Both the position numbers and the translations under genes were made by a program. The notes under the pieces were generated by a model. The model saw only the letters and a program-made list of their open reading frames with translations, was not told the DNA's origin and did no database searches. 64,000 bases of DNA, taken from IMG/VR virus record IMGVR_UViG_3300049733_000058, positions 1 through 64,000 of that record. One strand, given 5' to 3'. Positions 18,488 through 27,725 of the stretch are shown one piece after another. Position 1 is the stretch's first letter. Each line of letters starts with the position of its first letter. Source of the DNA: a virus.

Positions 18488-18910
18488 CTACACGTACTTG
18501 ATCCAGGAAGTGACTTCCACCTTACCGGCGGCGTCCACTTCACCCTTGTTGTTGCCGGTACCCGTGAAGGCAGGCAGACGGTTCTCCCGCACGACACCCG
18601 TCCAGAACAACGCTGCACCACAGTCCGGATCGGTCAGGGCCGTGACCTTGACCTCTTCGAAAAGGTGCCCCACCAGGGTCTGAGTCCCGTCGAGGGCAGC
18701 GTTGTTGTAGGGGCCGTACTTCCCCGATGCCGTGATCACGCCGAGAGCAATGCCGCTGGGCAGGTAGCCCTGGGCGATGTGCTCTGCGTCGAACGTTGAG
18801 ATGTCCAACGTGATCGGCAGCATGGAGTCGAGACCCATCCGCATGCGAATCCACGACTTGTCGGAGGCCTTGTTGAAGCCCTCCGATGAGGTCGCAATCT
18901 GCGTACCCAC
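18488..18910 (-). CDS. Head decoration protein
   Basis: 140 residues, GTG start with a strong AGGAGG seven bases upstream. The sequence is beta-rich, with LPSGIALGVITASGKYGPYN followed by LVGHLFEEVKVT. This is the pattern of small lambda-D-like head decoration proteins, which trimerise on the capsid surface. It sits between scaffold and major capsid protein, the usual lambda-like position. Confidence 0.85.
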   Translation of the reverse strand: MGTQIATSSEGFNKASDKSWIRMRMGLDSMLPITLDISTFDAEHIAQGYLPSGIALGVITASGKYGPYNNAALDGTQTLVGHLFEEVKVTALTDPDCGAALFWTGVVRENRLPAFTGTGNNKGEVDAAGKVEVTSWIKYV

Positions 18911-18943
18911 TTAGTTTCCTCCTTTGTGGGCAGACGGTTGGGG

Positions 18944-19678
18944 TTAGCCCTTTGCGAGTTCGGGGTGCCGCTCTGCCAGCCGGTTGGACGCACGCTCTGC
19001 GGCGCTGCCCTTGGGCTTGGACTTCGGCTGCCTCCCTGGATCGCTCCCTGGGACACGGGACTTCGGCGGCGTCTCGTCTTCGTCGTCGCCACCACCACCA
19101 TCTCCGCTGAACAGTTCCGGCCACTCCTCCTGGAAGGTTTCTACGGCTTCCTTGATGTCGTCGGCGTCCGGCTCGTCATCCACGTTGAGACCGATGAGGC
19201 GTACTGCCCCTTCGGCCCGCTTGGGATCGGCACCCTTCGCCAGCAACCGCCGCTCCACCTTGAGGTTGAGGCGTTCCTGTGCGACTTCAGCCTTCTGGCG
19301 TTCGTTCTCGGCCTTTGTGGCCTGGTTGCGCTCACGCTCCTTGGCCAAGTCCTTTTCCTCTTCCGAGGAGCCGTCCTTGACCTTCTGGAATGCGGCCTTC
19401 ATGTCGTCGACAGAATCGAAGCCAAGTTCCTTGGCCATGTCCTGCCGAGCCCGACGCTGGGCCTGCCCGACCCTCTTCTTGACGATTGCTTCGACCCTGT
19501 CCTCGCCGAACTGCCGTCCCTTGGCTTTGGGCGGTGGCTTTTCGTCGTCGTCGGTTTCATCGTCGCCGTCGTCGGTGTCGTCGTCAGCACCGTCGTCGTC
19601 CCCGTCGTCCGCACCGCCCGAAACAATGGGAACCCATGTTCCGTCGATCCAGATTCCGAGTGCCTTGTACTTCAGCAT
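18944..19678 (-). CDS. Capsid scaffold protein
   Basis: 244 residues, ATG with GGAGG upstream. A very acidic stretch at residues about 23-45 (Asp-rich, ending DDDEKPPPK) precedes a long charged coiled coil at about 55-160 (KERERNQATKAENERQKAEV). A Gly/Asp linker and a short basic C-terminus follow. The order portal, scaffold, decoration, capsid and the composition are those of scaffolding proteins, which template the procapsid and then leave. No protease gene is visible next to it. Confidence 0.88.
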   Translation of the reverse strand: MLKYKALGIWIDGTWVPIVSGGADDGDDDGADDDTDDGDDETDDDEKPPPKAKGRQFGEDRVEAIVKKRVGQAQRRARQDMAKELGFDSVDDMKAAFQKVKDGSSEEEKDLAKERERNQATKAENERQKAEVAQERLNLKVERRLLAKGADPKRAEGAVRLIGLNVDDEPDADDIKEAVETFQEEWPELFSGDGGGGDDEDETPPKSRVPGSDPGRQPKSKPKGSAAERASNRLAERHPELAKG

Positions 19679-19721
19679 TATGCTGCCTCCATCGGAGTGG
19701 GTTTTGGGAACTGTAACACCA

Positions 19722-21470
19722 TTAGAACGCAGGCGGTATCGCTGCCTCTTCAGGCAGGATAAACGGCGTCCCGCCTGGCACTTCTTCCCCTTCTACCGGG
19801 GTGCCGCCCACCGGCTGCCCGATACTGTCCAGCGGTACTGGATCCAGGCCCAGCATGGCTCGGCTGGCGTTGATGTCGCCGCTGGCTTCGGCCACGGTCT
19901 TGGCGCCCTCGTAGTTCTGCGACATGATGCGGATGACTTCCCGTTGGATGTCGTCGATGGGGTAGCCCGCCTGCATCAGCAGGCTGACGCCAGTTTCCAG
20001 GCTGATGGCGTGGTTGGCGATCAGGTTCCAGACGATGGTGCTGGTCTCCTGCTTGTCGGCAGGCAGGTATGCACCGAAAGCCAGGTGAGGCTGCACGAAT
20101 TCGTCCACAACTCCGTTTTGCATGAACATGCGCAAAACGAACCTGAGCAACATATCGTACTTGTCCTGTCGCACGAGCCGCATGTGCCTTACCATGTTGC
20201 TATGTGGCTGGAAAGACAATGTGAGCACGATGCCGCTGGGGACCTTGCTTGGGTCAATGCGACCCAGCAGAGTATTCGGGATACGACCGTTCACACTCAT
20301 GCGGTCCAGGAGGGACTCCTGATACTTGAGCAGTGCGTCGAGCGAACGGCTCGTGTCCAGGAGTTCCGCACCGTTCTCGCTCTCGAATACCTGACCCGGC
20401 CCGTATCCCGTCACCTTCCCTTCCTCGTTGCGGCCCAGCGTGCCTCGGACGCTCAGTGGTGGGGTGCCGGTCGTGGCACTGGCGGCGGCTAGGTCGGTCT
20501 CGCAACCCTGCACGTCGTCAATGATCTGGAGGATTGGGCTCAGGGTGCTGGTCCCGTAGTGCTCGTCTTCTGCCACGGTGTTGGGCAGGTGCACCACCGG
20601 GATGAAGTCGATCTCCAGGTCGGTCTCCGGCTTGATCTCGGTGCCGGTGCTGTTGCTGAGATCGTCAATGTCACCGTTGAGGTTCTCGTCGTTGCCGATC
20701 TCCCACTCCCGCTCGAACATCCAGCAGGATTCTGTGTGGGGCTTGCTGTTCCATGGCAGCGTGGTCGTAGTGGTGGTGGGACGCATCTCCCAGGTGATTC
20801 GCCTCAGGAATTTGCGCTTCCGGCCTCCCACATTTTTCTCGTACTCCCAGGCTATGTGAATTCGTTTCGGCCAGTCGCTGTCGTTCTCCCAGTCGTCCAG
20901 CACCGGGAAGTAGAAACCAGGGTCGTACACTCGTAGGCGGGGCCGCTCGTTCTGCTCGCTCCAGCCGAGGACGTACACGGCGTCGCCCAGTTTGATGGCC
21001 TTGCGCTCGGCCTCGTTCAACTTCAGGAGAAAGCGCTCTTTCTGCATCCAGTCGGTGATGAGATCGAAGACTGCCGTCGCCGGTCCTGAGACCTCGTTCT
21101 CCGACGGTGGGGCACCTTCGACCGGCGGACCAATCTGCTCCAGGGCTGCTTGCTCATCTGTGTAGCCATCCACCTGTAGGTTCTGCTCGTCGCCAATGAT
21201 GCTGGAAAGCACTGCCTCCACCACCAGATACGGGTCCCCATACTCTCGGCGCCCTTCCTTGACCTCTTCGTCTTGGGTGTTCAGCCAGCGGCGGGCGCTG
21301 GTGCGGTAGTAGTCCTCCAGAATCGTGTACGCCGTCAGGCGGCGTCCGTGTTCCTGTGCCCAGTTGGGCACTGCCATGCCGTGGTGGATGGTCAGGCGGT
21401 TCTGGAACGTCTTCTTGTAATCCAGGAAGGACCACGGATCGACAATTGATTCGAGCGTTCCCCAGGTCAT
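19722..21470 (-). CDS. Portal protein
   Basis: 582 residues. The ATG overlaps the terminase stop by 4 nt. It has the size and order of portal proteins and the usual mixed composition, with an N-terminal helix region, a wing (AVYVLGWSEQNERPRLRVYD) and a C-terminal helix-rich stem (AISLETGVSLLMQAGYPIDD). Portal forms the dodecameric ring at one capsid vertex through which DNA is packaged. The next gene is scaffold, as expected. Confidence 0.92.
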   Translation of the reverse strand: MTWGTLESIVDPWSFLDYKKTFQNRLTIHHGMAVPNWAQEHGRRLTAYTILEDYYRTSARRWLNTQDEEVKEGRREYGDPYLVVEAVLSSIIGDEQNLQVDGYTDEQAALEQIGPPVEGAPPSENEVSGPATAVFDLITDWMQKERFLLKLNEAERKAIKLGDAVYVLGWSEQNERPRLRVYDPGFYFPVLDDWENDSDWPKRIHIAWEYEKNVGGRKRKFLRRITWEMRPTTTTTTLPWNSKPHTESCWMFEREWEIGNDENLNGDIDDLSNSTGTEIKPETDLEIDFIPVVHLPNTVAEDEHYGTSTLSPILQIIDDVQGCETDLAAASATTGTPPLSVRGTLGRNEEGKVTGYGPGQVFESENGAELLDTSRSLDALLKYQESLLDRMSVNGRIPNTLLGRIDPSKVPSGIVLTLSFQPHSNMVRHMRLVRQDKYDMLLRFVLRMFMQNGVVDEFVQPHLAFGAYLPADKQETSTIVWNLIANHAISLETGVSLLMQAGYPIDDIQREVIRIMSQNYEGAKTVAEASGDINASRAMLGLDPVPLDSIGQPVGGTPVEGEEVPGGTPFILPEEAAIPPAF

Positions 21471-22819
21471 CGTCTACCTGCCAATCGGTAGTCGTCGGCT
21501 TGCGACTGATTGATTCGGGTCTTGGCCACCATCATCGTGTGCATGGCCCAGTTCAAGGCGTCCATGCGGTCGGGTGACCAACTGTCGTCTGGATCCTTGG
21601 CGTCCCAGGTGGTCATTTGCTCTTCCAGTTCGGGGAATGACCCAATGTGGTGAACCCTACCCTTCTCGTACAGGTTGGCGACAGGTTCAGCCCGACGGTC
21701 CTTCCCCCGTGAGGTATGCGCCACCCGTACCGGCAGCGTGTCCTCGTACACCTGAATGCTGTGCTGCACCATCTCACCGCCGAAGTTGATTTCGGCGACG
21801 ATGAAGTTGGCCTCCCAGTCGTAGTAGGCCTCGATTGCCCGCTTGGCCCATTCTGCGGTGGTGCCGTGCAGGCTGTAGTCGGCGAGGACGAAACCGTGGG
21901 TCATGGCCGTCAGTCGGGGCGGGCAGTTGTACCAGTATTCGCCATGCGTCATGGCGGCGACCACAATTCCGGTTTCGTCGCCCATCTTGCTGCCAGCGGG
22001 GTCCACGCCGACGCAGATCACGTCGTAGTCGTCGGGGGTGTGCATCAGCCCGATGCGATTGTCCTCGATCCAGGCAGGCTTCCACAAGGCGCCTTCCACG
22101 TCTTCCAGGTACTTGCCCAGAAGTTCCTGCTGGCCCAGGCGGGTGCCTTCGTAGTCGGTGTACAGGTCTTTCTTGACCTGCGAGTCCAGATATGGATTGT
22201 CTGCCGTAGTGGCGTGGGTAACTCGGCAGTCTTCCCGCTGCATGAGCGTCTTGATCAGCCGCCTTGATTTCGGCGTTGTGCTAACCACCACGTGAGGCCT
22301 CGGCCCAACACGTAGTCCGTATCGCATGTGCTGCCAACAGTCCTCGAGATATCGCCAGGCTGCCAACTCTTCTGCCCAGACAAAACAACGGTTACCACCC
22401 GATCGGAGCCGCTCGACATCTTCTGGGGTGTGGGCTCCGAACATCTTGCACTCTGCGCCATTCGGATACTTGACAATGGTGCCTCCGGGAGTGACTCGCA
22501 ATTTCAGGTCGGCCTGGTGGGCTCGAAGTCCAGAAGGCCCATTGACACACGACGTAACGCCGTCACCAAGTGTCGGGGCGATGATTGCAGCCCAGTGGCC
22601 ACCAGGAACATGGGGTAGGCAAGGTGGTCCAGAAAGATGTTCGTGCATGTACCGGGCAGCAGCAGCAGTTTTCCCGCTGCCACGCCCGCCCAGTAGCATC
22701 CAGATAAACCAACGGCCCTCGGGTGGAATCTGATGGGATAGGGCGATCCAGTCATCTTCCGGCGGGTGCAGGATATCCGCTGCTACGGCCCACGGCGAGC
22801 GAAGCCGGACCTGGCTCAC
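21467..22819 (-). CDS. terL: Terminase large subunit (ATPase and nuclease)
   Basis: 450 residues, GTG start coupled by GTGA to the preceding gene. Walker A GGRGSGKT lies at residues 44-51, Walker B-like CFVWAEE at 145-151, and the coupling motif VVVSTTPK at 177-184. The nuclease domain begins with GVDPAGSKMGDETG at about 271, containing the first catalytic Asp. Together these identify the packaging motor that cuts and translocates DNA through the portal encoded next. The sequence appears intact. Confidence 0.96.
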   Translation of the reverse strand: MSQVRLRSPWAVAADILHPPEDDWIALSHQIPPEGRWFIWMLLGGRGSGKTAAAARYMHEHLSGPPCLPHVPGGHWAAIIAPTLGDGVTSCVNGPSGLRAHQADLKLRVTPGGTIVKYPNGAECKMFGAHTPEDVERLRSGGNRCFVWAEELAAWRYLEDCWQHMRYGLRVGPRPHVVVSTTPKSRRLIKTLMQREDCRVTHATTADNPYLDSQVKKDLYTDYEGTRLGQQELLGKYLEDVEGALWKPAWIEDNRIGLMHTPDDYDVICVGVDPAGSKMGDETGIVVAAMTHGEYWYNCPPRLTAMTHGFVLADYSLHGTTAEWAKRAIEAYYDWEANFIVAEINFGGEMVQHSIQVYEDTLPVRVAHTSRGKDRRAEPVANLYEKGRVHHIGSFPELEEQMTTWDAKDPDDSWSPDRMDALNWAMHTMMVAKTRINQSQADDYRLAGRR

Positions 22820-23181
22820 GCAACATCCTCGGTGATCCAGACCTTGATCTTGCGTCCGCCAGTCAGGTCGTCATTGGGGATCGTTTCGGTCTTTCCTGCG
22901 ATGTTCACCTTGAACTCGGCGTCGTACCAACCCGGAGTGTCGGTATCACCTGCGGCCCAGTCGTAACGCAGAATTGCGTTGGGCGCATCCTCAACGAAGC
23001 CGGGACTTCCGTCGATCTTGGGCGGGTCGGTGGCGTCACCTTCGGCTCGGAGGAAGAACGTGATGGGTGTTGACGGTTGCAGGTCGGGCAGTGGAACCTT
23101 GTGACCATTGACCCGAGTGAAGGCTGCAATCTTGAGGCTGGGCAGCCGGTCACCCTTGCCAATCTTGAAAAACTCTTCCAT
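22816..23181 (-). CDS. BppU-like N-terminal domain protein
   Basis: 121 residues; ATG 23181 is preferred over 23184 because GAGG then lies five bases upstream. The pattern GKGDRLPSLKIAAF, then ITFFLRAEGD, then ILRYDWAAGDTDTPGWYDAE, matches the baseplate-upper-protein N-terminal fold (short beta sandwich with a W-xx-D-T-x-G-xY core). Such proteins attach receptor-binding parts to the tail. It lies between the giant repeat tail protein and the terminase, an unusual site for a tail gene. Confidence 0.75.
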   Translation of the reverse strand: MEEFFKIGKGDRLPSLKIAAFTRVNGHKVPLPDLQPSTPITFFLRAEGDATDPPKIDGSPGFVEDAPNAILRYDWAAGDTDTPGWYDAEFKVNIAGKTETIPNDDLTGGRKIKVWITEDVA

Positions 23182-26100
23182 CATGTCCTCATTTCCGTGA
23201 GGATGTGGCTCTGCATCAAGCGAGCCTGCACACCGCTCTGGACGAAGGCTATGTCAGTGTCGCCGCTGTTGAGGATCCGCACACTAATCGGTCCGCCGAA
23301 GGCCACCAATGGAATGGCATCATCTACGGTGATCACCACCACGGCCCGGACCACTGCGGTGGCCTGTACCGGACCCACCACCACCGTCGCATTGACGACC
23401 ACCAGGGCCACTACGGGCTGCACGGTGCCCACAGCGACCACCGGGGTCATCACTGCCAGGCCCGTGGCGTGGATCACAATGCTGGGGACCGTCGCCAGGG
23501 CAGCCACGTTGATGGTGGCGACGCTTGGAATTGCCGTGATGGTCACTGCCTGGACGGTGGCCAGAGACTGAACTCGGCTGACGGCGACCGTCTCGCCTGC
23601 TCCAGCCTGAACGGTAACTTGCTGAACCGTCGCCACTGCCGCTGCTGGAGTTCCAACGATGATGGCAGTGGTGTTGATGGTGACAGGGCGAACCGTGGCT
23701 GTGGCTTGCACCAAGTTCGGTGCGGGGACGGCAGTCGTAGAAATTGTGACGGGCTGAACAGTGGCGGTAGCCGGTACCCGCCCCGGCGTGACAGTGGCAC
23801 CACCCCCGGCCTGAATTGCCACGGCTTGCACGGTGGCTATCGCCGATGCGGGTGCGACAATCGCAGCACCCGTGAGGTTGATGGTGACGGTGCGAACTGT
23901 CGCTACTGCGGCCACCACGTTCGGGGCAGGCGTGACCGCTGCCAGAACCGTCACCGACGGCACCGTCGCAGTGGCGGATACCTTGGGTGGAGCCGCCAGG
24001 GCAGGAACCGTGATGGATACCGTCGGGACGGTCCCGGTCGCCACCACGGGAGTGCCGCCGAGCACAAGAGCCGTGGTGGAAATCGTGATGGCTGGCACCG
24101 TAGCAGTTGCCGCCACTCGGTTGGGTTGGATAGTCGGTACAGCGCTGATATTGACGGGCTGGACCGTGGCGATTGCCGCCACCGTAGAGGGTTGAGCCAG
24201 TGCAGCGGGGGCAGCGGAGGCCACCCTCACGGTGGCGGTCGCCGCTACTGGTCCCGGCGCAACGGTTGCAGTAGCGGAGATCGTGATGGTTCGTACTGAC
24301 GCAGTTGCCGTCACTGCGAGTGGTGTGACCGTAGTGCCAGCACCGGCCTGAACCACAACGCTGGGAACGCTGGCCGTGGCTGCCACTGGAGTTCCAGCAG
24401 TGACCAGCGCCGTCGTGTTGATGGTCACGGCTCGGACAGTTGCCGTCGCCGCAACCACATTCGGAATTGCTGCCCCGGAGAAGTTGATCGTTACGTTGCG
24501 AACCGTGGCTGTGGCTACAACCGGAGTCCCCGCAACGATTACGGCTGTCGTGTTGATGGTGACGGCTCGCACCGTAGCCGTGGCTGCTACTGGAGTCCCC
24601 GTGGTGACAACCGCAGTGGTATTAATAGTAACACTAGGAATACTGGTCGTTGCAGTGACTGTGCTAACCGGAACGTCGGTCGCTCCCCCAACATCAATCG
24701 TGACAGCGGGGACCGCAGCCGTTGCGGCCACGGTCGTCGTGGGGACGTTCGCCGTTGTGAGGACAAAGACTGAGGGCAATCCACTGGTGATCCACGGCGG
24801 GTTGGTCTGCGTGTTGACCGTGGTGCCATCCGTTGCAATGGAATATGGCGGGCCAATCGTGGTGCTGGGTTGGTCAAGTTTGATGACGACGTAGGCACCG
24901 AGGGTGCCCCACTGTTCGGAGACCGCAGCGAGGGCTTCTACCTGCCCGTCGGACATGTCCGAAGCCCATGCCGCCCCGGTGTAAACGTCTCCATCCCAGA
25001 ACTGGCCAGAGGAGATGGCGCTGTTCCCGGCATCAACAACGCTGTCGGCTTTCGTATTGGAGAGGTTCTCGTGAACCCAGACCCCGGTGTCGTATCGGTA
25101 GATATGCCCACGAGGTTGCACTGTGCCGCTGGCCTTGGAGATCACCAGCAGCACCCAGCCGTGCGCCGCCAGAATCGCAGTAGTTCCAACGTGGTTGGTG
25201 CCGTTGGTTTGGAGCCGTAGGAAGTTGTCGGCACCGTTCCTGGAGAATTGGTACCTGTTCGCAGTGCCAGGACCAAGCCTGAGGATGCCCTGATTTCCAG
25301 AGAGGGCGTCTTCGGTGGCGGCTCGGCAGATCACCGCAATGGTGAATGGACCGGTGATGGCACTGTTGTCGATATTGAAGTTGATTCGATCAGCAGCGGC
25401 CCTGCTGAACGTGCGGTAGTTGGTGGAAGACGGCTTGGCGTAGGGCCGTACCGGCTGCACGAGGAACGAGGTCGGAATCGAAGGTGTGACAGTGCGGACG
25501 GTGGCCGTTGCCACCACAGTTGAAACTAGAACGTCCGTGTTCCCAGCAGTTTGAACTGTTACAGCCTGGACAGTTGCAGTGGCGGCAACCGGACTGACGG
25601 GCACGTCTTGATTGCCACCGGTAACCACGGTGACACTAGGGACCGAGGCAGTTGCAGCCACCACATTCGGCGTTGCGATGCTAACGGCGACCGGTGTGAC
25701 AGTTTGTACGGTTGCGGTTGCAGCCACTGTGGCGGGTGGGACACTCCCCGTGGCTGAGATCGTCACTGTACGAACAGTTGCGGTTGCTGACACCGTGGCC
25801 GGAGCAGCAGCCACGCCAATTGCGATAGTGACTGCGGGCACGCTGGCGGTCACACTGACCTTGGCCGGTGTGACTGTCTGTGGAATTGAGATCGTCACGC
25901 TGGGAACACTGGCCGTCGCCGCAACCCTGCCCGGCGTGACGGTAGTTGGTCCAGCACCGGCTCGCAGGTACACCTCGTCGTAGACCCACTGACTCGTGCC
26001 TACGTCGTAGACCATGCCCAAGTAGACATTTCCACTACGGGTGTAAACGTTGGCGCTGGCGAGCGTCGAAGTTACGTCTTGAAGAACCCTCTTTACCCCG

Positions 26101-27725
26101 ACCCACCCGCTGCCCGTGTCCTGGCTCCAGTACGGCTCAGAGAATGAATCAACATAGACGAAGGATTTGTTCGTCCCGTCGTAGGGCGCACCACCCATCG
26201 GCCCCACTTGGTCGGTGTTTCCGATGGTTTGTTGCTTTGGAGACCCACCCACGTTCGTCACGGTCCACGTCGGCGTGTCGGCGTCACTCGCAACTGCGAC
26301 TGACGAGTTGTGGAATCCACCAACCTGGAACCGATAGAACGGCACGCAGATCTGGTTCCCACTCGACAAGAACGCCTGCCCGCTGGAGTGCTGCACATCA
26401 TCAAGTGAGGCAACGAGGTACAACGCCTGGCTCGAAACGGTGTATGCAGCCGTTGCCGGGGCGGTGCCACCGAGGTTGTCGGTGGACTTGACGCACCGGC
26501 CCATGATGAAACTGGAGTTGCTGGCTCCCTGAACTGTTGCACCTCTGGTCCAGAACAGATGCACTCTGTCTGAACTGGCAAGCAACGCACTGTCAACACT
26601 TTCTGACTGCTGGGTTGTCGCCGTAGAGCCGAACCCAATGTCGGTCGTCGCACCCCAGGAACCGCTGGAACGCCGACGAGCCGCAACCCGGCCGTAGGTC
26701 TTGCCCATGTTGGTGACGCCAGCGATGTTGTGGAACGAGATCAGATCTCCGTTGCTACGCCGAGCCACGGCGCATCCGTAGTTGATCGGCGTCGTCGTAC
26801 CGTGCGCATGAGAACTTGCTTCAAGCGTGTCGGTGCTCATGTCCAAGGACCGGCCTGACACCTGTGCAGCAGGGCCAGTGGTCAATCCCGCACCAACGAC
26901 ATACAGCGTGTCGCCCACCTGATGGGCGTGGACGCTTGCCATCGACGACGTATGACCGAACATAGTGACCCCAGCAGCAAACGATGAGGTCGGGTCGGTC
27001 GCCTTGTAGTACACAACGTTGGTGCCTTCAATGCCGATGACGTACACATTCCCGGCCGACGAGATGAATGGACCATTCCAACCGATGCCGTCCGAAGGCC
27101 CGGTGAAGTTCGCAATCGCCTGCGGCAGAGAGGCGTAATCCTCAGAGGTGAATTCGTCAACCTCGACCTGACCTACCGTGCCTACCGATCCAATGGTGAC
27201 ACCAAATCCGCACGAGCCAACGCTGGCGCCAATTTTCATCCGATTGACGTGCGTTCCACCGTTGATGTAGGCAGCCCAAGAGTAGTAAGCATTGCTGGTC
27301 CCGAAGCCCCCGCTTTGACGTATCTCGAACGTGAACGGCGCAGAAGGCAACGTCACTTGAAGTTCTGTGCCCGTCGCCTGAGCGGTCCAGGTGCCAGCAG
27401 TGGTCATGCTTCCGAACTGCACGAACGCCGTCCCGGCACTGGTGATGCGCAACCGAGCGCCGTAGTAGGTAGTAGCCGCGAACCCGATGAAGGCGTACAC
27501 GGCGTTGTCCGTGCCGCTGGCCGGTGCTGTGAACGTCTTGACCGTGACGACGGTGCGCTTCTGGTTGCTGGCGGATTGTGAGCAGCGAGCCAGGTTGGTG
27601 GTGTTGGCAGAAACTGCCCGACAGGCGTTGCTGACCACCTGAAGATCGCCGTTCTCGGTCCAGGACTGATCCGGGCCTAGAGTGGTGCTGTCCGCAGTGT
27701 TGAAGGATTCATTGGCAACGCTCAT
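23181..27725 (-). CDS. Giant repeat-rich tail / receptor-binding protein
   Basis: 1514 residues, coupled by ATGA to the methyltransferase gene. Residues about 1-190 look like a LamG/concanavalin-type beta sandwich. Residues about 200-590 have propeller-like short repeats (GNVYVIGIEGTNVVYYKA). About 7 degenerate repeats cover 594-753, and a second LamG-like domain covers about 755-985 (ADRINFNIDNSAITGPFTIA). About 21 more repeats occupy 988-1478. The repeat is 21-24 residues with consensus P-x-V-x-A-T-A-T-V-x-x-V-T-I. A short C-terminus follows (FGGPISVRILNSGDTDIAF). The domains suggest cell-surface binding on an extended stalk. Its place among packaging genes is odd. Confidence 0.8.
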   Translation of the reverse strand: MSVANESFNTADSTTLGPDQSWTENGDLQVVSNACRAVSANTTNLARCSQSASNQKRTVVTVKTFTAPASGTDNAVYAFIGFAATTYYGARLRITSAGTAFVQFGSMTTAGTWTAQATGTELQVTLPSAPFTFEIRQSGGFGTSNAYYSWAAYINGGTHVNRMKIGASVGSCGFGVTIGSVGTVGQVEVDEFTSEDYASLPQAIANFTGPSDGIGWNGPFISSAGNVYVIGIEGTNVVYYKATDPTSSFAAGVTMFGHTSSMASVHAHQVGDTLYVVGAGLTTGPAAQVSGRSLDMSTDTLEASSHAHGTTTPINYGCAVARRSNGDLISFHNIAGVTNMGKTYGRVAARRRSSGSWGATTDIGFGSTATTQQSESVDSALLASSDRVHLFWTRGATVQGASNSSFIMGRCVKSTDNLGGTAPATAAYTVSSQALYLVASLDDVQHSSGQAFLSSGNQICVPFYRFQVGGFHNSSVAVASDADTPTWTVTNVGGSPKQQTIGNTDQVGPMGGAPYDGTNKSFVYVDSFSEPYWSQDTGSGWVGVKRVLQDVTSTLASANVYTRSGNVYLGMVYDVGTSQWVYDEVYLRAGAGPTTVTPGRVAATASVPSVTISIPQTVTPAKVSVTASVPAVTIAIGVAAAPATVSATATVRTVTISATGSVPPATVAATATVQTVTPVAVSIATPNVVAATASVPSVTVVTGGNQDVPVSPVAATATVQAVTVQTAGNTDVLVSTVVATATVRTVTPSIPTSFLVQPVRPYAKPSSTNYRTFSRAAADRINFNIDNSAITGPFTIAVICRAATEDALSGNQGILRLGPGTANRYQFSRNGADNFLRLQTNGTNHVGTTAILAAHGWVLLVISKASGTVQPRGHIYRYDTGVWVHENLSNTKADSVVDAGNSAISSGQFWDGDVYTGAAWASDMSDGQVEALAAVSEQWGTLGAYVVIKLDQPSTTIGPPYSIATDGTTVNTQTNPPWITSGLPSVFVLTTANVPTTTVAATAAVPAVTIDVGGATDVPVSTVTATTSIPSVTINTTAVVTTGTPVAATATVRAVTINTTAVIVAGTPVVATATVRNVTINFSGAAIPNVVAATATVRAVTINTTALVTAGTPVAATASVPSVVVQAGAGTTVTPLAVTATASVRTITISATATVAPGPVAATATVRVASAAPAALAQPSTVAAIATVQPVNISAVPTIQPNRVAATATVPAITISTTALVLGGTPVVATGTVPTVSITVPALAAPPKVSATATVPSVTVLAAVTPAPNVVAAVATVRTVTINLTGAAIVAPASAIATVQAVAIQAGGGATVTPGRVPATATVQPVTISTTAVPAPNLVQATATVRPVTINTTAIIVGTPAAAVATVQQVTVQAGAGETVAVSRVQSLATVQAVTITAIPSVATINVAALATVPSIVIHATGLAVMTPVVAVGTVQPVVALVVVNATVVVGPVQATAVVRAVVVITVDDAIPLVAFGGPISVRILNSGDTDIAFVQSGVQARLMQSHILTEMRT
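23290..24760 (-). repeat. Coding repeat array, block 2 (about 21 units)
   Basis: Tandem degenerate units of about 63-72 nt inside the giant tail gene, each encoding a strand pair such as GTPVAATATVRAVTINTT. Units differ at the DNA level, so this is an old, selected protein repeat, not a recent DNA duplication. The variation between units (VTINTTA, VTISTTA, VVVQAGA) is mostly at the unit ends. Confidence 0.85.
25465..25945 (-). repeat. Coding repeat array, block 1 (about 7 units)
   Basis: The same repeat family as block 2, encoded before the second LamG-like domain. Examples are PGRVAATASVPSVTISIPQ and PATVSATATVRTVTISATG. The two blocks flank the domain like stalk segments. Confidence 0.8.

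Noticed and set aside
17196-18683. 495-residue plus-strand frame opposite the capsid gene
   Set aside because: Antisense shadow over several well-supported structural genes; composition not protein-like.
18984-20492. 502-residue plus-strand frame opposite scaffold and portal
   Set aside because: Low-complexity Ser/Pro runs mirror the acidic scaffold codons; no ribosome site.
23290-25945. Possible CRISPR-like or satellite DNA repeats
   Set aside because: The repeats are protein-level units of about 63-72 nt with diverged DNA, no constant repeat or unique spacers, and lie in an open reading frame.
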